Position numbers and translations under genes: made by a program. Shown here piece after piece: positions 1 to 34,615 of a DNA stretch of 64,000 nt. How positions within the stretch are numbered: the stretch's first letter is position 1; each line of letters begins with the position of its first letter. The notes under the pieces were generated by a model that was not told the origin of the DNA, searched no databases, and saw only the letters and a program-made list of their open reading frames with translations. Source of the stretch: Unio delphinus (taxonomy: Eukaryota; Mollusca; Bivalvia; Unionida; Unionidae); assembly GCA_029339505.1 (NCBI GenBank), contig JAQISU010000022.1:20142001-20206000 (forward strand), read 5' to 3'.

Positions 1-379
1 TGGATATATAGTTGTTTTTCAGTTTTGGAATGGGTTAATACTGCTTATAAAACAATGTTTTTTGTCTGATAACTCAAATATTCCGTGATTGGAAAAAAAC
101 AAAGAAGAAAATATGGCGATGAAAACTTTGGTGGGTTGAAAAACACAACCAAAGTGCCCCTCCATTGCCACACAGAAACAAAGCACAGCAAAATTAATTT
201 GGTCGATAAATTACTGTACCTTGAATGCATCACTATCATGGGTTTTATCTACTCAAACGAAACCAGTCTACCTTTTTGTAGCTAAATAAAACAAATGGGA
301 AGCTTTTTGTACCAAATTTTAACTCTTACTTTTACTCTGTAAGTACTAGATTTGAATTTTAGTCTAACCTCGGCTTTAC

Positions 380-23285
<22,906 letters not shown>

Positions 23286-24892
23286 TATCAGAATAGAACA
23301 CATTATCGGTCCATTTGATGAGACGTTGTTAATGAATAACAGACAAGAGAAGGAACAAAGTGACAAATATATGATCGAAATTAGCCTCTGTATTTACATG
23401 TTGAGCAAGGTAAACTCAACATTTTGTTTAAAACATTGTCTATGATAATTTGTTTTAAAAAAACAACGTCGAGCTTACAATTAAATCCCACGTTACATTA
23501 TGTTTTCGTGTGCCCTTACTATATGTTAACGTTTCCATAGTGTATACAATGCGAAATATCAGGCGTATAAATGTGTCACACCAGAAAGAATAACCTCTAA
23601 GGTTTATTTCATTTTTATTGTTAAACCTGAAATGTTTGAAACCCAAGCTATAGAAAGCACGCCACTTTTATCTTTTTGGCATGGCTTAAAATATTTATTG
23701 GAAATCAACGTTGCAGTGAATAGCTTTGAAGTATACTCGCAAAACATTCTTTTAAAGAGCAGATGTTTGGATATAGGTCGCAACGTTATAGCATAAAATG
23801 TATTAATTAAATTACATCGAACTATGTCATATATAAATAAACACTTCTGTCAGATATATTGTTATGAAAGGTTTGTTTATCAATTCAAAATGGACAAAAA
23901 TAACGAAAATGGTGTATAAATGAATAGCTATTAAAAACGAATAGAATCCAAAGTTAAAATGCTACAAGTACAATAAGAGTCAAAATTAGTTTGTACATTA
24001 AGTAAAAAGAAAATGCCATTATAGAAATCAAATGAGATATAACCCATTATGGAATCTTTGTCTGTCAGACTGCTTTGTAAAATTTCAACCTAACATCTGC
24101 TATGTCTATAATTAATATTGTAATGACTACAAATGTTGTGATGAGGAATATGTTCGTTGTAAAAGGGCTCATAAACTAAGTGAGGACCTAATTAAATGTG
24201 TTATAGATACAGATAGTTTCAGAATACGGCTTATGACATGAAATAGAGGGCAAACCACCCATGAAATATGGATCACTAATTGTAAATAGAGTCGTGAGAT
24301 TTGCGTATTATCGACTTATACAGCTAAAAGGTTGTTCAGGACTAAAGGTGATACGATAACATTGATAATGCAATGTTGACTCTATTGTCTTTACACAGTG
24401 ACTGAACTTATTCTCACATTCGAAACGGATGGGTAATAATTCAAATGGACATCATTAAATAACAAATACACATCTACAATGTCCTAAATATATTCATGCC
24501 TAACGTCTCGTAGATTATTCGTGTACTAACCTTGCATTTATATGTAGAATTTCATTGGGTACAATGCATATATCTGAGTGTTAACGTTTACTCTTCTAGC
24601 TGGAAAATTATGTGCTTCCGTTCCCTTCGTTCAATTTTCTGTTTTCTCAAAAGGATAAAACATTGGTTGAGTGGCAATGGAGGAAACAAGGCATTATATT
24701 TCATGCTACGAAGTATGCATTTAATCCCTTACCACATCGCGATAAAACATTAATTAGCACGTCAAGTGATAAATATTACTCCAAAATAACCTTTACTCAA
24801 ATTAAACTAAAAATGTGCAAACAGAACTCATTGATTTTTCATAAAACTGTCTAATAAAAGTGGGATTCAAGCAACGTTTTACGATGAAGGGA

Positions 24893-24973
<81 letters not shown>

Positions 24974-25259
24974 TTACCATCTCATGTCTGTTCTGAACAG
25001 GGACAAAATCAAACTTTTAGTATACAAAACAAATGGGTAACTATAATAAGAATATAAATGACCGTCGACTAAAGCTAAACAAGAAAAAATGTCTATGAAT
25101 AAAAGATACTTTTTCCTTCGTTACCCAATTATTTGAATCAGTTAATTAGATTAAACAATTGAATGAACTAGAAAAGCAAGAAAGTAAATTCTGTAGGAAA
25201 ATATACATAAAGCATGGTTGAAAAATACTGTCAAACAAGCGTTTTCTTTATTTACGAAT
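23286..25259. other. Upstream of paralog A: no gene seen
   Basis: AT-rich, with the (TC)n at 24895. It must hold the paralog A promoter and any 5' UTR exon, but I see no reliable TATA/initiator arrangement. Confidence 0.4.
24895..24970. repeat. (TC)n microsatellite
   Basis: Nearly pure, about 1.6 kb upstream of the paralog A start codon. Confidence 0.95.
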
Positions 25260-26215
25260 CTCTTGAAGATTTTTGAGTTAGATTTGGCATCTGTTACAAA
25301 CTTCTCATGGTCTGATAAGTTGTCAATGGGTTGTCGCCCTTTGTCCTCTGTGCTCAATAGTAGTTATCTTCGTTCTTCATGGGTGGTGGTTGTCTACGAT
25401 GACCATAGTTGTTACAGGTTGATCCTGGAAAATAATTTCTTGGTGCAGTGTCATCCCTGATGAAACAACATAACGTCAAAGGTAATGGTGGTGGATGGCC
25501 ATTATCACCTCACATAATAACAACAGTATTCCAAGTCAATAACCAATCAAGAAATATTTTAAGATATCTACTGACACCTTTCCTATTTCATCGCAACTAA
25601 CGATTTTGTGAATATATATTTTCACCCATTCGTTCAGGAATCCATCTAAAGAATCTGTGATATGGGTGAGATTTAACACCACGTTCACTAATGTCTCTGG
25701 CGAGCCGATGAGTTGGAGTTAACACAACCATTTCGGAACAACTGTTCAGAAATAATTCAGTCGCACGCGTTGTTGTACACGAACCATTTCATCCGTTTAG
25801 ATAACCAGTTGTATGTCTAGCAACGGGATCATACATCAGTATTTTGTAACGCAAGATTGTTCCTTTTCGATTGGTGAAACTTGGAACGATAAAATAATCC
25901 ACTAGGTCGTACAAACTGATCATAATTTCGATACTCGGAAGTTTGAAATAACTACACGGATGCATGATTTGTTTTCCTAATTATATTTATAAAATCAAAC
26001 ATACTACCGTCAGAACATTTAACAGTTCTATCTCGTGGAAATATTGTTAGCTCGTTCGTTTACGCGTGTGCGTTATGCACATTGATGTCTATCGAAGTTC
26101 TTTTCGATTTATACTTCAATTCGAATAAAATATCGCCTCTTATTGTTTTTACCCAAATCGGAATATTTTTTAAAAAATTCAAGCTCGGCAACGTCGTTGA
26201 TCGTTGCACCATGTT
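25260..26215 (-). pseudogene. Decayed helicase-like ATPase sequence, element of unknown class
   Basis: Reading across frames on the minus strand: IPIWVKTIRGDILFELKYKS, FPRDRTVKCSDGSMFDFI, IMHPCSYFKLPSIEIMISLY, DLVDYFIVPSFTNRKGTILR, then a ruined Walker A (GSCTTTRATELF; the usual GKTT lysine is lost), MVVLTPTHRLARDISERGVK, HPYHRFFRWIPERMG, a Walker-B-like KIVSCDEIGKVSVD, and GDNGHPPP. The motif order fits an SF1-type helicase fold that I associate from memory with uncharacterised large proteins in animal and fungal genomes. No frame longer than about 60 codons survives, so it is a fossil. Confidence 0.55.
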
Positions 26216-26519
26216 TCATTAGGACCATAGAGTTGTAACACTTGTTACACCCAAACACAAAACATCAAGAGATGATAATTGTTGATACAAGTTATGTTCA
26301 ATCAGAGACAACTTTCCTTGATATGTTCATACCCTTCACGTAGTTTGAGAAAATTTGCAAACAATTCCTGCCTCACTTATATACGCGTCTTCTGATAGAA
26401 TTCGTAATTCAAAATACTTTGGGCAAGGTCACTACGTGTTATATGATAAAACTGAGGCCATTCTGATCACAGTACAATGACTTTATCATTTACATCTTTT
26501 ACCTCAGACAATAAATATC

Positions 26520-26970
26520 AGCAACACCAACATTAGATTCACACAGTTTGTACAAAATCTAGGTGTTATTCTAGTCAGCCATCTCACATTGCACCAACAT
26601 GTCATGACCATATGCAAGGCTGCATATCATGAACTGAGACACAACAGTTCCATTCGCAAATATCTTTCAGAGGATGCCACTAAAACACTTGTGTGTTCAT
26701 TAGTACTTACATGACTGGACTATTGTAACTCAGTTTTGTCTGGTTCGTCTCAATACCTACTCCAGGAACTTCAGAAAGCTCAAAACAACAGCTGCTTGGA
26801 TCATCTTTACAGTACCTCGATCAGAGCACACCTCACCACTGCTCTGTACCCTACACTGGCTACCAATTCGATACAGAATCAAACACAAGATGTGTTCTCT
26901 GTGCTATGTTTCACTGACAGACTGAGTGTATATATGACTCCACTGCTTGAACAACTCCAACTCTGGTAAA
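26520..26970 (+). pseudogene. LINE reverse-transcriptase C-terminal fragment (CR1/jockey-like)
   Basis: In sequence: FVQNLGVILVSHLTLHQHV, LDYCNSVLSGSSQYLLQELQ, KAQNN, then after a frameshift SEHTSPLLCTLHWLPIRYRI and KHKMCSLCYVSLTD. The LDYCNS...LQKxQN...HWLPI pattern is standard for LINE ORF2 downstream of the catalytic core. Only this fragment remains. Confidence 0.72.
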
Positions 26971-29900
26971 GAATATAGCTTGACATAAGATCTAAAAGTC
27001 GTACAAGTATAATCTCTAAATAGTTATAATCTATTAATACCAACATTTCTGGCTACATTACATTTATCTGCAGAATGTAACTGGCAACCTGGCAGTCTTT
27101 CCTTTTAACACCCCCTGTCAACCCATTTGTGCATGTTTAAATGTAATATAGTTATAGACTGCAGTGTAAAACGGATCAACTATTCATGGGAAAGATATAT
27201 TAGTGTATATTATGCAGCACTTATCCACAAATAGTTTACCTGTTAGTCACGGACCGAAACTCTTGCAAGTACACGTGTTACTGCACAAACACTTACAAAA
27301 CGCACTATATTAACAATGTTTATGTGTGCAAAAAATGCAAAGCAAGCAACTCGTGCAAACTAAATTACAGTACTAACTGCATGCATACTGTACGTAAACA
27401 GACACTCCAAACAAACAATGAAAATGCACTTCTCAGAACTGAGCATTCCTTTACCAACCAAAGTGGCAAAGAATCACGACTGAATTTGCTGAATATTGCT
27501 ATGAATTAGATTTTATATATTTACACTATACATATACACATTTTGATTTAGAAATTCATTACGTTCTATACTTTGAAATTACACATATATAACTTGAAAG
27601 CATGGCTATTATGCTGACACAGCAAACGAGAACATAATTTAAATCTGCAATGAGTAAAGCGGTAAAAGCAAGAATTTACAAAACTACCATATTTTCATAC
27701 ATGTAAGGATGAAAATAGTATGCAGAATCGCAGACATAATTATGGTTAGGTCTTTTTCTTGTGATTTGCTCATATTGTTATGTTTCTATAATTTTTATTG
27801 TGCAATTGACCTTTATCGATGATTAAGGGTAGACATTTTGCCTACCAGACTAATATCTTGACTGACTTTTTCCAGAAATTACTCTTGCGTGATAGGTCAG
27901 TTGACTGACTGTATTTACAGTATATGGTAAACAAATACTTCATTCATGTTTCGTATCAGTCTTTATGAGTCTAGTATCAAAGGTTTTAGCTTGTACAGGT
28001 ATAATTTCAATGGAATCGTTTATTTAAATTATTCCTTTTGGAATTATAAAGTGCTCAAACACTTCATTATGATTAATGTGACATCGTTACGACAATCTGG
28101 ATTATATGTGGCAATATTAAGACTATTTGCTACATTGGTACATTCAAGAAAAATGGTACTTCAGCAGACTCAGGATTATTGGAATTCTTTCGGAACATTC
28201 TTTACTTTTCGACTTGCGATAAAACATTTAAGATTATTTTGAGATTTATTTACGGTGGTTTTTTTTTAAAAATTTCACGTTGTATCATAAATAATGGTAA
28301 ATAGAGTCTTTGGTGAGTTTCATTAACCTTTATGGTTGCGCTATGTTCTGCAACTTTGTTTAAGATCAATGTAAAAAATGTGGCTAACGTTGTCAGACAT
28401 GTGTATTAATGAGGCAAAATTGAGATCCTATGTCTATATTTTGAACATTTGTTCCTCTATAATATCAGCATCAAATATGGTACGGAAAATTACTAAAACA
28501 AATAAAAATCGCTGTAAAAATCCCAGTAAGAAACCCCCATATATTTCGTTACTAGACCAGATATTTCAAACATATTTGCCGTAAACGTTTTAAAATGTAT
28601 CATCATCAGGGGATTATTCTGAAAACTTCCAGGAAAGAAACAAATCTGTTAACGTCGAAGATTAAACAGACTCTTGATCTATCATGGGTTCTAACCAAGA
28701 CAAATTCATTAAAACCATATGATGACATTTATCTTCGGTTGTAATTACTGGCTGCAACCTTCAATATACTTACAAATATTTCAATAAAATTTGGAAATTT
28801 GGTCTTGGCACGACAATACATTATGAAACTTTTGTGATGATATGCACATATTGACATATTATTCTCAGTTAATATTAACTTGTCAATACATTGAGATGCC
28901 TTAATAAATGAATGGACTGATTATAACCTACATCGACTACTTGCTTATTTGCTCAAGATCATACAGTATGTATTATATCTAATACAAACGACCAATATAC
29001 TTAGACGGAGATAGCAATGGCGACACGAAAACTGGTCCAAATTTGTTACATCTACCCACGTCTCATATAGAGAGTTAAACAATGGTCGGATGGGATCTGG
29101 TCCAAAGTTGTTACATCTACCCACGTCTCATATAGAATCCTGTCACTAGCAAGTGATTCACGACTACATTAAAAATGTAATTCACATCGCTGTGGTGGAG
29201 GAGACCTCATTTTAGGACTAAATATTTTTCCACATGTTAGCGACAACCGTCAAGAAACCCGTGTCGTCATACGAGTTGTTGTAAAATCCAGGTTGGGCCG
29301 AGGACACAAAAGTCTTGCAATGATTTGGGGGACTTAGTACCATCTTACTTTGACTATGACTGGAGTGTTGTGGACAGACTGGTAGACTTTTCGTCCTCAG
29401 ATGAGTGTTCCGACACACTATCAGGGACTTAGACATTTCTGTCAATGAAAGCAAGAACGTTTTAAAGCGAAATAGAGGAATATTGAAAACTTCTTGAGGA
29501 ACCTTTGACTATTTTCTGACAATGAGTCCGCCCTCTTCTCCATCCCAATCCTTTTTAATTTATAATTTTGTCCGTATATAAGGAGACTTGAGATCAACAA
29601 CCATGCACACTCCCGAACGTAATAGGTAGTTCTGAAAATCATTTGCAGATAAATGGTTCCGGTAGTAACGTAACTTCATATTCGAATGCAACAGATGTAT
29701 TGACACATAAAAAGCAATCTAACGTTTTAGCTATTGAAGCGCTCCAATGTTTATAGGTCATTTGGAGTAAAATATTATATATTATTTATGTAGAAGGAAT
29801 TACGAGTTGTTTGTGAAAAGAACGAATATTTTGTTAAGGTTGTATATACTATAAATTGGGATGTACTCGATTCTTGCCTAACCAAACCCATTTGTTTTTC

Positions 29901-31505
29901 GTTTCCAACTTTTTATTTTAAATGGTAGTAGTCCTTTTAAAATTTGAATGAAGTTAATTGATTCAGCATATTGTATTTCTGTCAGTAATGACTTATATCC
30001 CTGCCGAAAATGAAAGACACTCGCAAAAAGTGGCAATAGGTCTGTATGTAATATGGTTTCTTTTGTTTTCTTGGTTCCCCCTTTCGCTTCGCCATTCTCT
30101 CAATTCCTGCATCGTTACGATCCTATGTTTCGTATTTGTCTTAAATATGGTTATACGCACAACATAATAACTGTATATATTTCTGTTGTTATCAGTACAG
30201 TAGAATTATCAGGACCGAACTTAGTCAAGTGGTGGAAGTTAGTTTCCAACATTTTCAAAAGGGGCCCTGACATTCCTCAAATAAGGCACCAAATCCAACA
30301 TCTGTCTAGTTACTCAGTGTGCATAATACCCAATAAAAACGTTCTAAATAATATAACAATGTCCAATTGTAGGTGTCCAATGACCCATTGCTACCAGCCT
30401 CCCATCGCCCTGTTTAAACACAAACACATATCCGATACTATTTACCCCCTTTTCTCTAACGTGTTACTACATTTGTTTTATCAGCATGGCAGTCCAAGTT
30501 AGCAAAAAGCGATAAGGTTTCTGAGATTTTAGAATGCTTCCAGCGGCATTTTATCAAAGTTGCACGTGGAGTTAGGTTTTTTATCCACCGAAATATTCTT
30601 AAAACAATCATTATATTATTGTAACATCCAAACTGTCGCAAAACCCTATAACGCCATATTGTCATTGCAATATTTATATATTGCCTTGTTACTATGGTGA
30701 ATATGTGCACAATCCAAAGTTGAGTTATATGTGCAGTGTCCTTCTTGGAACTAGTTTAAACCAGTAGAGTCCCTGTCGTAACAGGGTTATAACCTCGGGT
30801 CTAATTGGTACATTGCTCATTGTGTTATCTCCCTTATAACAAAATCTAGTCAATATACCAATGCTTACCATTTAAGCCAACATGTGCTTCTCAAACATAA
30901 AAATCCACATGGTTTATGTTGCCTTTGTATCCAGTTATAATTAATCGGATATTTTTTTTTTTAGATCAATTTACTTGTTCACGTAAATAATACACTGTCA
31001 TTGAAACTAGTTTTATGCGTGGTAGTAATCAACCAAACTGGTTAGCATTCTAAATGCCTAAATAGGGGCACACAGACAAAACAAAAGCGGGAATTTTTTA
31101 TGCTATACCGCATTGCTGTTTATATTTATGGAGATTCGGACCATTTCTTAAAATTGGTTTAGGATCTATTGTAAAGAAAATAAGAGTTACACACCGTGAC
31201 AAGCAGTTCATTTCGGATACAAGGAAGGAGAGAAAATACTGTCTTCCTTATGCCTGGGTGTGTACAATGATAGTCTCTCTTGGGGCTGAAATAGGGGTGG
31301 GAATGGGGTGGTAAATATCTTTGCCAACAGTCGGGATTTTATTACCGATTTTACCCTCTCCTTGTGTATAATTTTACTGTTCACCTCAGCACATGTGCAA
31401 GAATAACACATTCTTATATTTATGGCGGATCATTAAAAGATATATATATTTTTCTTACGTATTTTTACCTATTGATATTGAAATATGATATTTTCTCATA
31501 TCTAG
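26971..31505. other. Intergenic or intronic, no gene recognised
   Basis: AT-rich unique sequence. Short open frames (27946-28242 plus, 30053-30502 plus, 29218-29454 minus) lack family motifs and convincing splice context. If the DBH-like exon is real, its upstream exons could be hidden here. Confidence 0.4.
29030..29150. repeat. Two-copy repeat, about 70 bp
   Basis: ggtccaaatttgttacatct followed by acccacgtctcatatagag occurs at about 29035 and again at about 29100. Confidence 0.7.
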
Positions 31506-31745
31506 GGTGGGCCATCGACACGAGACGAAATGTGCTTAAGTTTTTTCCTGTATCATCCCAAAGTAGAGCTCAAATATTGTCAAAGCAGTCCATCGTACGA
31601 CAGCATCTCTAATAACCAGAATTACGTAAAATCACTGATACACACCTACAACTGGACCTCACCCGACACTCGAGAGACGCTCAAGCGAAAGCTTCGTGAG
31701 TCTAGTATAATCCAGTACTGCCGAGGAGACCACATGGTGCCAACG
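31506..31745 (+). CDS. Exon of a DBH-like copper monooxygenase
   Basis: The acceptor is CATATCTAG and the donor ACG|GTATTT. It is 240 nt, phase 0 to 0, fully open. It reads GGPSTRDEMCLSFFLYHPKV, then ELKYCQSSPSYDSI, and ends YCRGDHMVPT. The GG.sT.dEMC..F..YyP...L.yC.S signature is characteristic of the C-terminal Cu2-monooxygenase domain of DBH-like (MOXD1-type) proteins. I could not find the DOMON or copper-ligand exons in the window, so this may be part of a gene with very long introns, or a relic. It lies on the opposite strand to the paralogs. Confidence 0.6.
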
Positions 31746-32194
31746 GTATTTCTTCCTTTTTGTACAATACGAATCTAACAGTTCTTGTGAACTTTAGTCC
31801 ACTCTGTCCACAACTGATAATTTCTGCTGCGTTGTTGACCAAATTCATCCCCAGCACGATGGATATGACATACACGTGATATTGCATACAACTCACATAC
31901 CTCCAAGAAATTGAATAACACCTTATAATACTCAAATCTCGCATACACAGTGTACTGTCGTATCAGTGTGAATACTGAAATTCACCTGCATGACTGAAAT
32001 GTATTGACTACAAAGGAAGAGCAAATAACAGTTTTATAAACTTTTAGTGTATCATGGAATGCATATTGATAACTCACAACTCCGACATCAACAGATGTAA
32101 ATGAAAGCGTAATGTTGATCTCTTAAAGAAAGACATTTTCGCAGGAAGTTTAACAGAAAACATATCGTTACTGAGTTTGGCCCAGCCATATTAG

Positions 32195-32318
32195 ATTATA
32201 AAACCCACACTCTAGATATTATTTTATATGCACTGTATTACAATCAACACTTTAAGTAGTATGTCACATATACAATGTATTACAAACTGCACTCTAGGTA
32301 GTACATGTCACATTGTAG
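32195..32318. repeat. Detached units of the 42-bp minisatellite
   Basis: Two to three degenerate units (cacactctagatatta..., cactttaagtagtatgtcac...) identical in type to the array at 33241-33990, separated from it by about 920 bp of different sequence. Confidence 0.75.
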
Positions 32319-33240
32319 CGATTGCAAGGGTTGGGGTGGGGTTCTTCCAATATATTAATTAAAATATTATGGAAGTTCCAATCTGGCTAGTGAAGTTATA
32401 AAGTTAATTTACTGACGAAATAGATGTACAGCTTTGAGCCCCCAGACAGCACTGCCGACGGTTAAATTATATAGAACACGAAGATGAAATTCAAAATAAT
32501 AGCAATTGAATAAAGTTGATAATTTTAAACGATAAACTGAATCACTCGTCCTCCAAGTGACAGCCTACTTTATCTCGTGATTTTCAGTGTGAGTTCGATT
32601 TTCCCCTGGCCTTTGGATCTACTCATCTCTTAATTTCGTTCCTCCCACTCCTCCTGGACTTCACCTCTCCCGACTTCTCTCCTTCCTTCTCTTTTCTTCC
32701 GTCTCTCTATCGGAGACTACTGGGATCATTGTCACTGGTCTGTCCCAGGAAGCTTCCTTTAGAAGCTGCACTTAGAATCCTGTCCTTAGGTTTATCTCCT
32801 CCAATAACGCATGGCTGATCGGAGTTGCTATCTTCTGGCAATCTTTCTAACGAACTATAGCGAACTAAATCTTCCTGGCAGGTTTAAAGATCTCATACTT
32901 AGCCCAAATTAAGGTCCCATCCCTATCTCTATTCTGCTTGGGTATCGCTGTGGCCCTGTGAAATCGACTAAGCGACCAATTCAACCCGGCTATTAGTCTG
33001 CGGAACAAGAAGATAAGGCACTTCCACTCCTTCAGGCAACCTCTTTGATCTGCAAAAGCGCTTCCACACCAAGGTGATAATTCCACTTCTGAAGGACATG
33101 GTCGGGCTTCCCACCCTAGCCACGGCAAGCATACGTAAGGGATAGTGCTAGCCTGCGGTCAAGTTTAACATTAAACAATGGCTTGTCCTAGTTACCTTGA
33201 TTATACATGTTTCTATACTTTTCTGGGTCGGTTAATACGT
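32319..33240. other. Unique, less AT-rich segment splitting the 42-bp array
   Basis: It contains a C/T-rich stretch at about 32600-32720 and a minus-strand open frame 33128-32865 that I do not recognise. It is probably an insertion into the minisatellite; no clear inverted ends or target duplication are visible. Confidence 0.4.
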
Positions 33241-33990
33241 GACTCATATATACAATGTATTAAAACCTACACTCTAGGTAGTATTTACCATATACACTGT
33301 TGTACACCCTACAATCTAGGTAGTGTGTCACATATACAATGTATCACAACCTACACTCTTGCTAATATGTCACATATTCAATGTATTACAACCTACACTC
33401 TAAGTAGTATGTCACATATGTATTACACAACCTACAGTCTAGGTAGTATGTCATAAAAACTATGTATTACATCCTACATTCAAGGTAATATGTCACATAT
33501 ACAATGTATTACACAACCTACACTCTAGATATTATGTCACATATGTAATGTATTACAACCTACATTCTATGTAGTATGTCCCATATATACTGTTTTACAA
33601 CCCACACTCCAGATAGTATATCACGTTTACAAAGTATTACAACCTATACTCTAGGTAGTATGTCACATATGCACTGTAGTACAGCGTACAATCCAGGTAA
33701 TATATCACATATACAATGTATTGCAGCCTAAACTCTAGGTTGTATATCACATATACAATGTATTACAACCTACACTCTAGATAGTATGTCACATGTACAA
33801 TGTATAGTATGTCCCATATACACTTTTACAACCTACACTCTAGGTAGTGTATCACGTATAAACTTATACAACCTACACTCTAGGTAGTATGTCACATATA
33901 CACTGTAGTACAGCGTACACTCCAGGTAGTATGTCATATATACATTGTAGTAGAACCTACACTCTAGGTGGTATGTCACATATACACTGT
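33241..33990. repeat. 42-bp minisatellite, about 18 units
   Basis: The consensus is roughly acaacctacactctaggtag followed by tatgtcacatatacaatgtatt. Variants carry small indels. Because 42 is divisible by 3, parts read open in frame (14-residue repeat), which explains a spurious ORF at 33178-33456. Confidence 0.9.
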
Positions 33991-34492
33991 AAAAGATATT
34001 TTAGCTATTAATCATCTTAAAAGATTCGAATTTGATTATATTGTGAAGTCAATATTTATTGAGTTATATTGGATTCATAACCATATTTGACAAATAGTGA
34101 AAAACTGGTTGGCATGTACTTAAAATTACCTAAATGTATTCAATGCTATGTAAACTAGTACTAAACGTACTTTTCACTTAAATCAATTGTAACAGACTCT
34201 TTCCAATCAAGAAATTACCGCAATCAACCATTCTAGTAAATAGCTATACACACATTTTATCGCCAAGAAAAGGACAAGGATATGGTAAACTTAATTTTGT
34301 AATCAATGATTAAACTAATTTACGGATGTTGACTTCTTCCTGTAAAGAGTATGACCTCAAATATTGGATTGACCTGATTACTAAATATTATACATTACTT
34401 AATAATATAAATGTACAGTCATATTTTACTTCTTTTTCCAATGTTAAAAATCCATTTATATTTATTGAAAATATTTTTTTCTGACATTTCAG

Positions 34493-34615
34493 GTAATGAA
34501 GTTTACTTTCCGCGAAAATGCAATGAACTTTGTTCCTTTAGAATCACCGATATGCCATTATGTAATGCGGCGAAAGGACCCTACCTTTATTTTTATATTT
34601 GTTTGCTTTAGTTAA
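34493..34615 (+). CDS. Possible terminal exon of the DBH-like gene
   Basis: It has a strong acceptor (TTTTTTTCTGACATTTCAG). In the phase demanded by the exon at 31506-31745 it reads VMKFTFRENAMNFVPLESPI, CHYVMRRKDP and a hydrophobic end before TAA. An AATAAA lies downstream at about 34797. The link to the upstream exon is by phase, strand and distance only. Confidence 0.35.
   Translation, partial: VMKFTFRENAMNFVPLESPICHYVMRRKDPTFIFIFVCFS

Noticed and set aside
282..379. Extension of exon 10b to a stop at 282
   Set aside because: The endings differ between paralogs beyond a phase-correct donor at 380, unlike the conserved upstream part. Kept only as an alternative.
28378..28584. Short plus-strand open frame
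   Set aside because: No start context, splice sites or family motifs; length expected by chance in this composition.
29218..29454. Minus-strand frame with several Cys and His
   Set aside because: No recognisable motif spacing and no splice support. It may be a repeat fragment, but I could not identify it.
32865..33128. Minus-strand 87-codon frame, Trp- and Arg-rich
   Set aside because: Not recognised as any protein. It lies in a probable insertion within a minisatellite and has no supporting gene structure.
33178..33990. Clustered regular units resembling a CRISPR array
   Set aside because: Units are contiguous 42-bp tandem repeats without unique spacers, in a eukaryotic context.
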